Assembly: GCA_003455565.1 (NCBI GenBank)
Contig: DMQW01000477.1
Coordinates: 3,494-9,593 of the forward strand
Origin: Limisphaerales bacterium
GTDB lineage: Bacteria; Verrucomicrobiota; Verrucomicrobiia; Limisphaerales; UBA11358
Length of the DNA stretch: 6,100 nt
Direction of reading: 5' to 3'
Position numbers and translations under genes: made by a program. The stretch's first letter is position 1, and every line of letters starts with the position of its first letter. This document shows, piece by piece, positions 5,325-6,100 of the stretch. The notes under the pieces were generated by a model. The model saw only the letters and a list, made by a program, of their open reading frames with translations. It did no database searches and had not been told where the DNA came from.

Positions 5325-6100
5325 TCAGTTTTTTGACAAAGGCACTTTGACGCGAAAGCAACTGCCATCGCCCACGGTGCTGTGCGCCTCCACTTCCGCG
5401 TCGTGCGCGGTGCAGATGGATTTGACGATGGACAGTCCCAGCCCCGCGCTTTCGGAATCGGCGGAACGAGCCGGGTCCACCCGATAAAAACGCTCGAAGA
5501 CATGCGGCAACGCCTCGGGCGGAATGCCGATGCCATTGTCTTCCACTTCCAGCACGGCGTGGCCGTTGACGGCGAGGACGCGCAATTGAATCGCGCCTTT
5601 CGCCGGCGTGTATTTGATGGCGTTGTCGAGCAGGTTCACGATCACTTGCTTGAGCCGCACGCTGTTGCCTTTCACCGGCACCGACTGGCGGGCGTCACAG
5701 GCAATGGCAATGCCTTTGTCCTCGGCCAGCAGGCTCATTTGTTCGACGGTGGTTTTGGCGAGTTCCGTTAAATCGAAATGCGTCCATTCGGTTTGCGCTT
5801 CGCCGGCATCGAGCCGCGAGAGCGTGAAGAGTTGTTCGACGATTTTGCCCAAATGCACGACTTCCTCCAACATGCTGCCGACGCAGTCGCGCAATTCTGA
5901 ATCGAGGCGGCCATCTTCCGCGAAATTTTCCAGTTCACCGCGCGGAATCGTGAGCGGCGTGCGCAAGTCATGCGAGGCATCGGCAACAAACCGTTTTGAA
6001 TTTTGAAAGGCATCGTCCAGCCGCGTAATCATGCGATTTAGCGAAATGGACAGGCGTTCCAATTCATCGCCGGTGCTTGAAACCGGCAAACGTTCGCTTA
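5325..6100 (-). CDS. Sensor histidine kinase, C-terminal part (5' end outside window)
   Basis: This is the membrane-bound kinase of a two-component system, which autophosphorylates a histidine and passes the phosphate to a response regulator. About 257 codons are visible, and the frame stays open to the right edge, so the TTG at 6087-6089 is not the true start. The first visible residues (SERLPV..TGDELERLS) look like the end of a HAMP linker. The dimerisation/phospho-acceptor helix follows, with SHDLRTPLT and its His codon at 5970-5972. The catalytic ATPase domain has an N box (NLLDNAIKYTP), a G1 box (DNGIGIP), an F box (FERFYR) and a G2 box (GLGLS), all intact. The missing part should carry two membrane helices and the sensor domain. 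The gene ends in TGA 17 bases before the MFP start, so it probably shares a transcript with the pump, as in CusS-like or BaeS-like arrangements. The stimulus cannot be read from this part. Confidence 0.95.
   Translation of the reverse strand, partial: SERLPVSSTGDELERLSISLNRMITRLDDAFQNSKRFVADASHDLRTPLTIPRGELENFAEDGRLDSELRDCVGSMLEEVVHLGKIVEQLFTLSRLDAGEAQTEWTHFDLTELAKTTVEQMSLLAEDKGIAIACDARQSVPVKGNSVRLKQVIVNLLDNAIKYTPAKGAIQLRVLAVNGHAVLEVEDNGIGIPPEALPHVFERFYRVDPARSADSESAGLGLSIVKSICTAHDAEVEAHSTVGDGSCFRVKVPLSKN

Overview
All readable genes lie on the minus strand and run from the right edge to the left edge in one close-packed array. They form a regulated RND-type tripartite efflux locus. In transcription order they are: the 3' part of a sensor histidine kinase (5325 to beyond 6100), a periplasmic membrane-fusion protein (MFP, 4141-5307), a stand-alone RraA-like protein (3293-3988), an RND inner-membrane transporter whose frame is cut in two by a TAA codon (N-terminal part 2342-3274, C-terminal part 125-2338), and the first 26 codons of a second, closely related RND transporter (1-80). 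No tRNA, rRNA, CRISPR array or insertion sequence was seen. No outer-membrane factor (TolC/OprM type) lies in the window, and a response regulator would be expected beyond the right edge.

The organism is a Gram-negative, diderm-type bacterium, because an RND pump with an MFP needs an outer membrane. Moderate-to-high GC, very weak Shine-Dalgarno sequences and the family flavour of the RND and RraA-like proteins suggest a Verrucomicrobiota or Acidobacteriota soil or sediment lineage. This is an impression from the proteins and has not been tested.

Inferred working model: the kinase senses an envelope stress or toxic compound and, through an unseen regulator, controls the operon. The MFP bridges the RND pump(s) to an outer-membrane channel. 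Two adjacent RND genes after one MFP recall heteromeric systems such as MdtABC, although the second gene is barely visible here. The RraA-like gene sits between the MFP and the pump and has no obvious role in efflux.

The points most worth attention are: (i) the in-frame TAA at 2342-2344, which splits an otherwise intact 1049-codon RND frame just before TM2; (ii) altered proton-relay residues in that transporter (Asn and Ser where AcrB has Asp408 and Lys940); (iii) the tandem RND paralogue, preceded by a tiny Shine-Dalgarno-led reading frame; and (iv) the RraA-like insert, which keeps the Arg-Asp motif but has Ala where active aldolases of the family carry an acidic residue.
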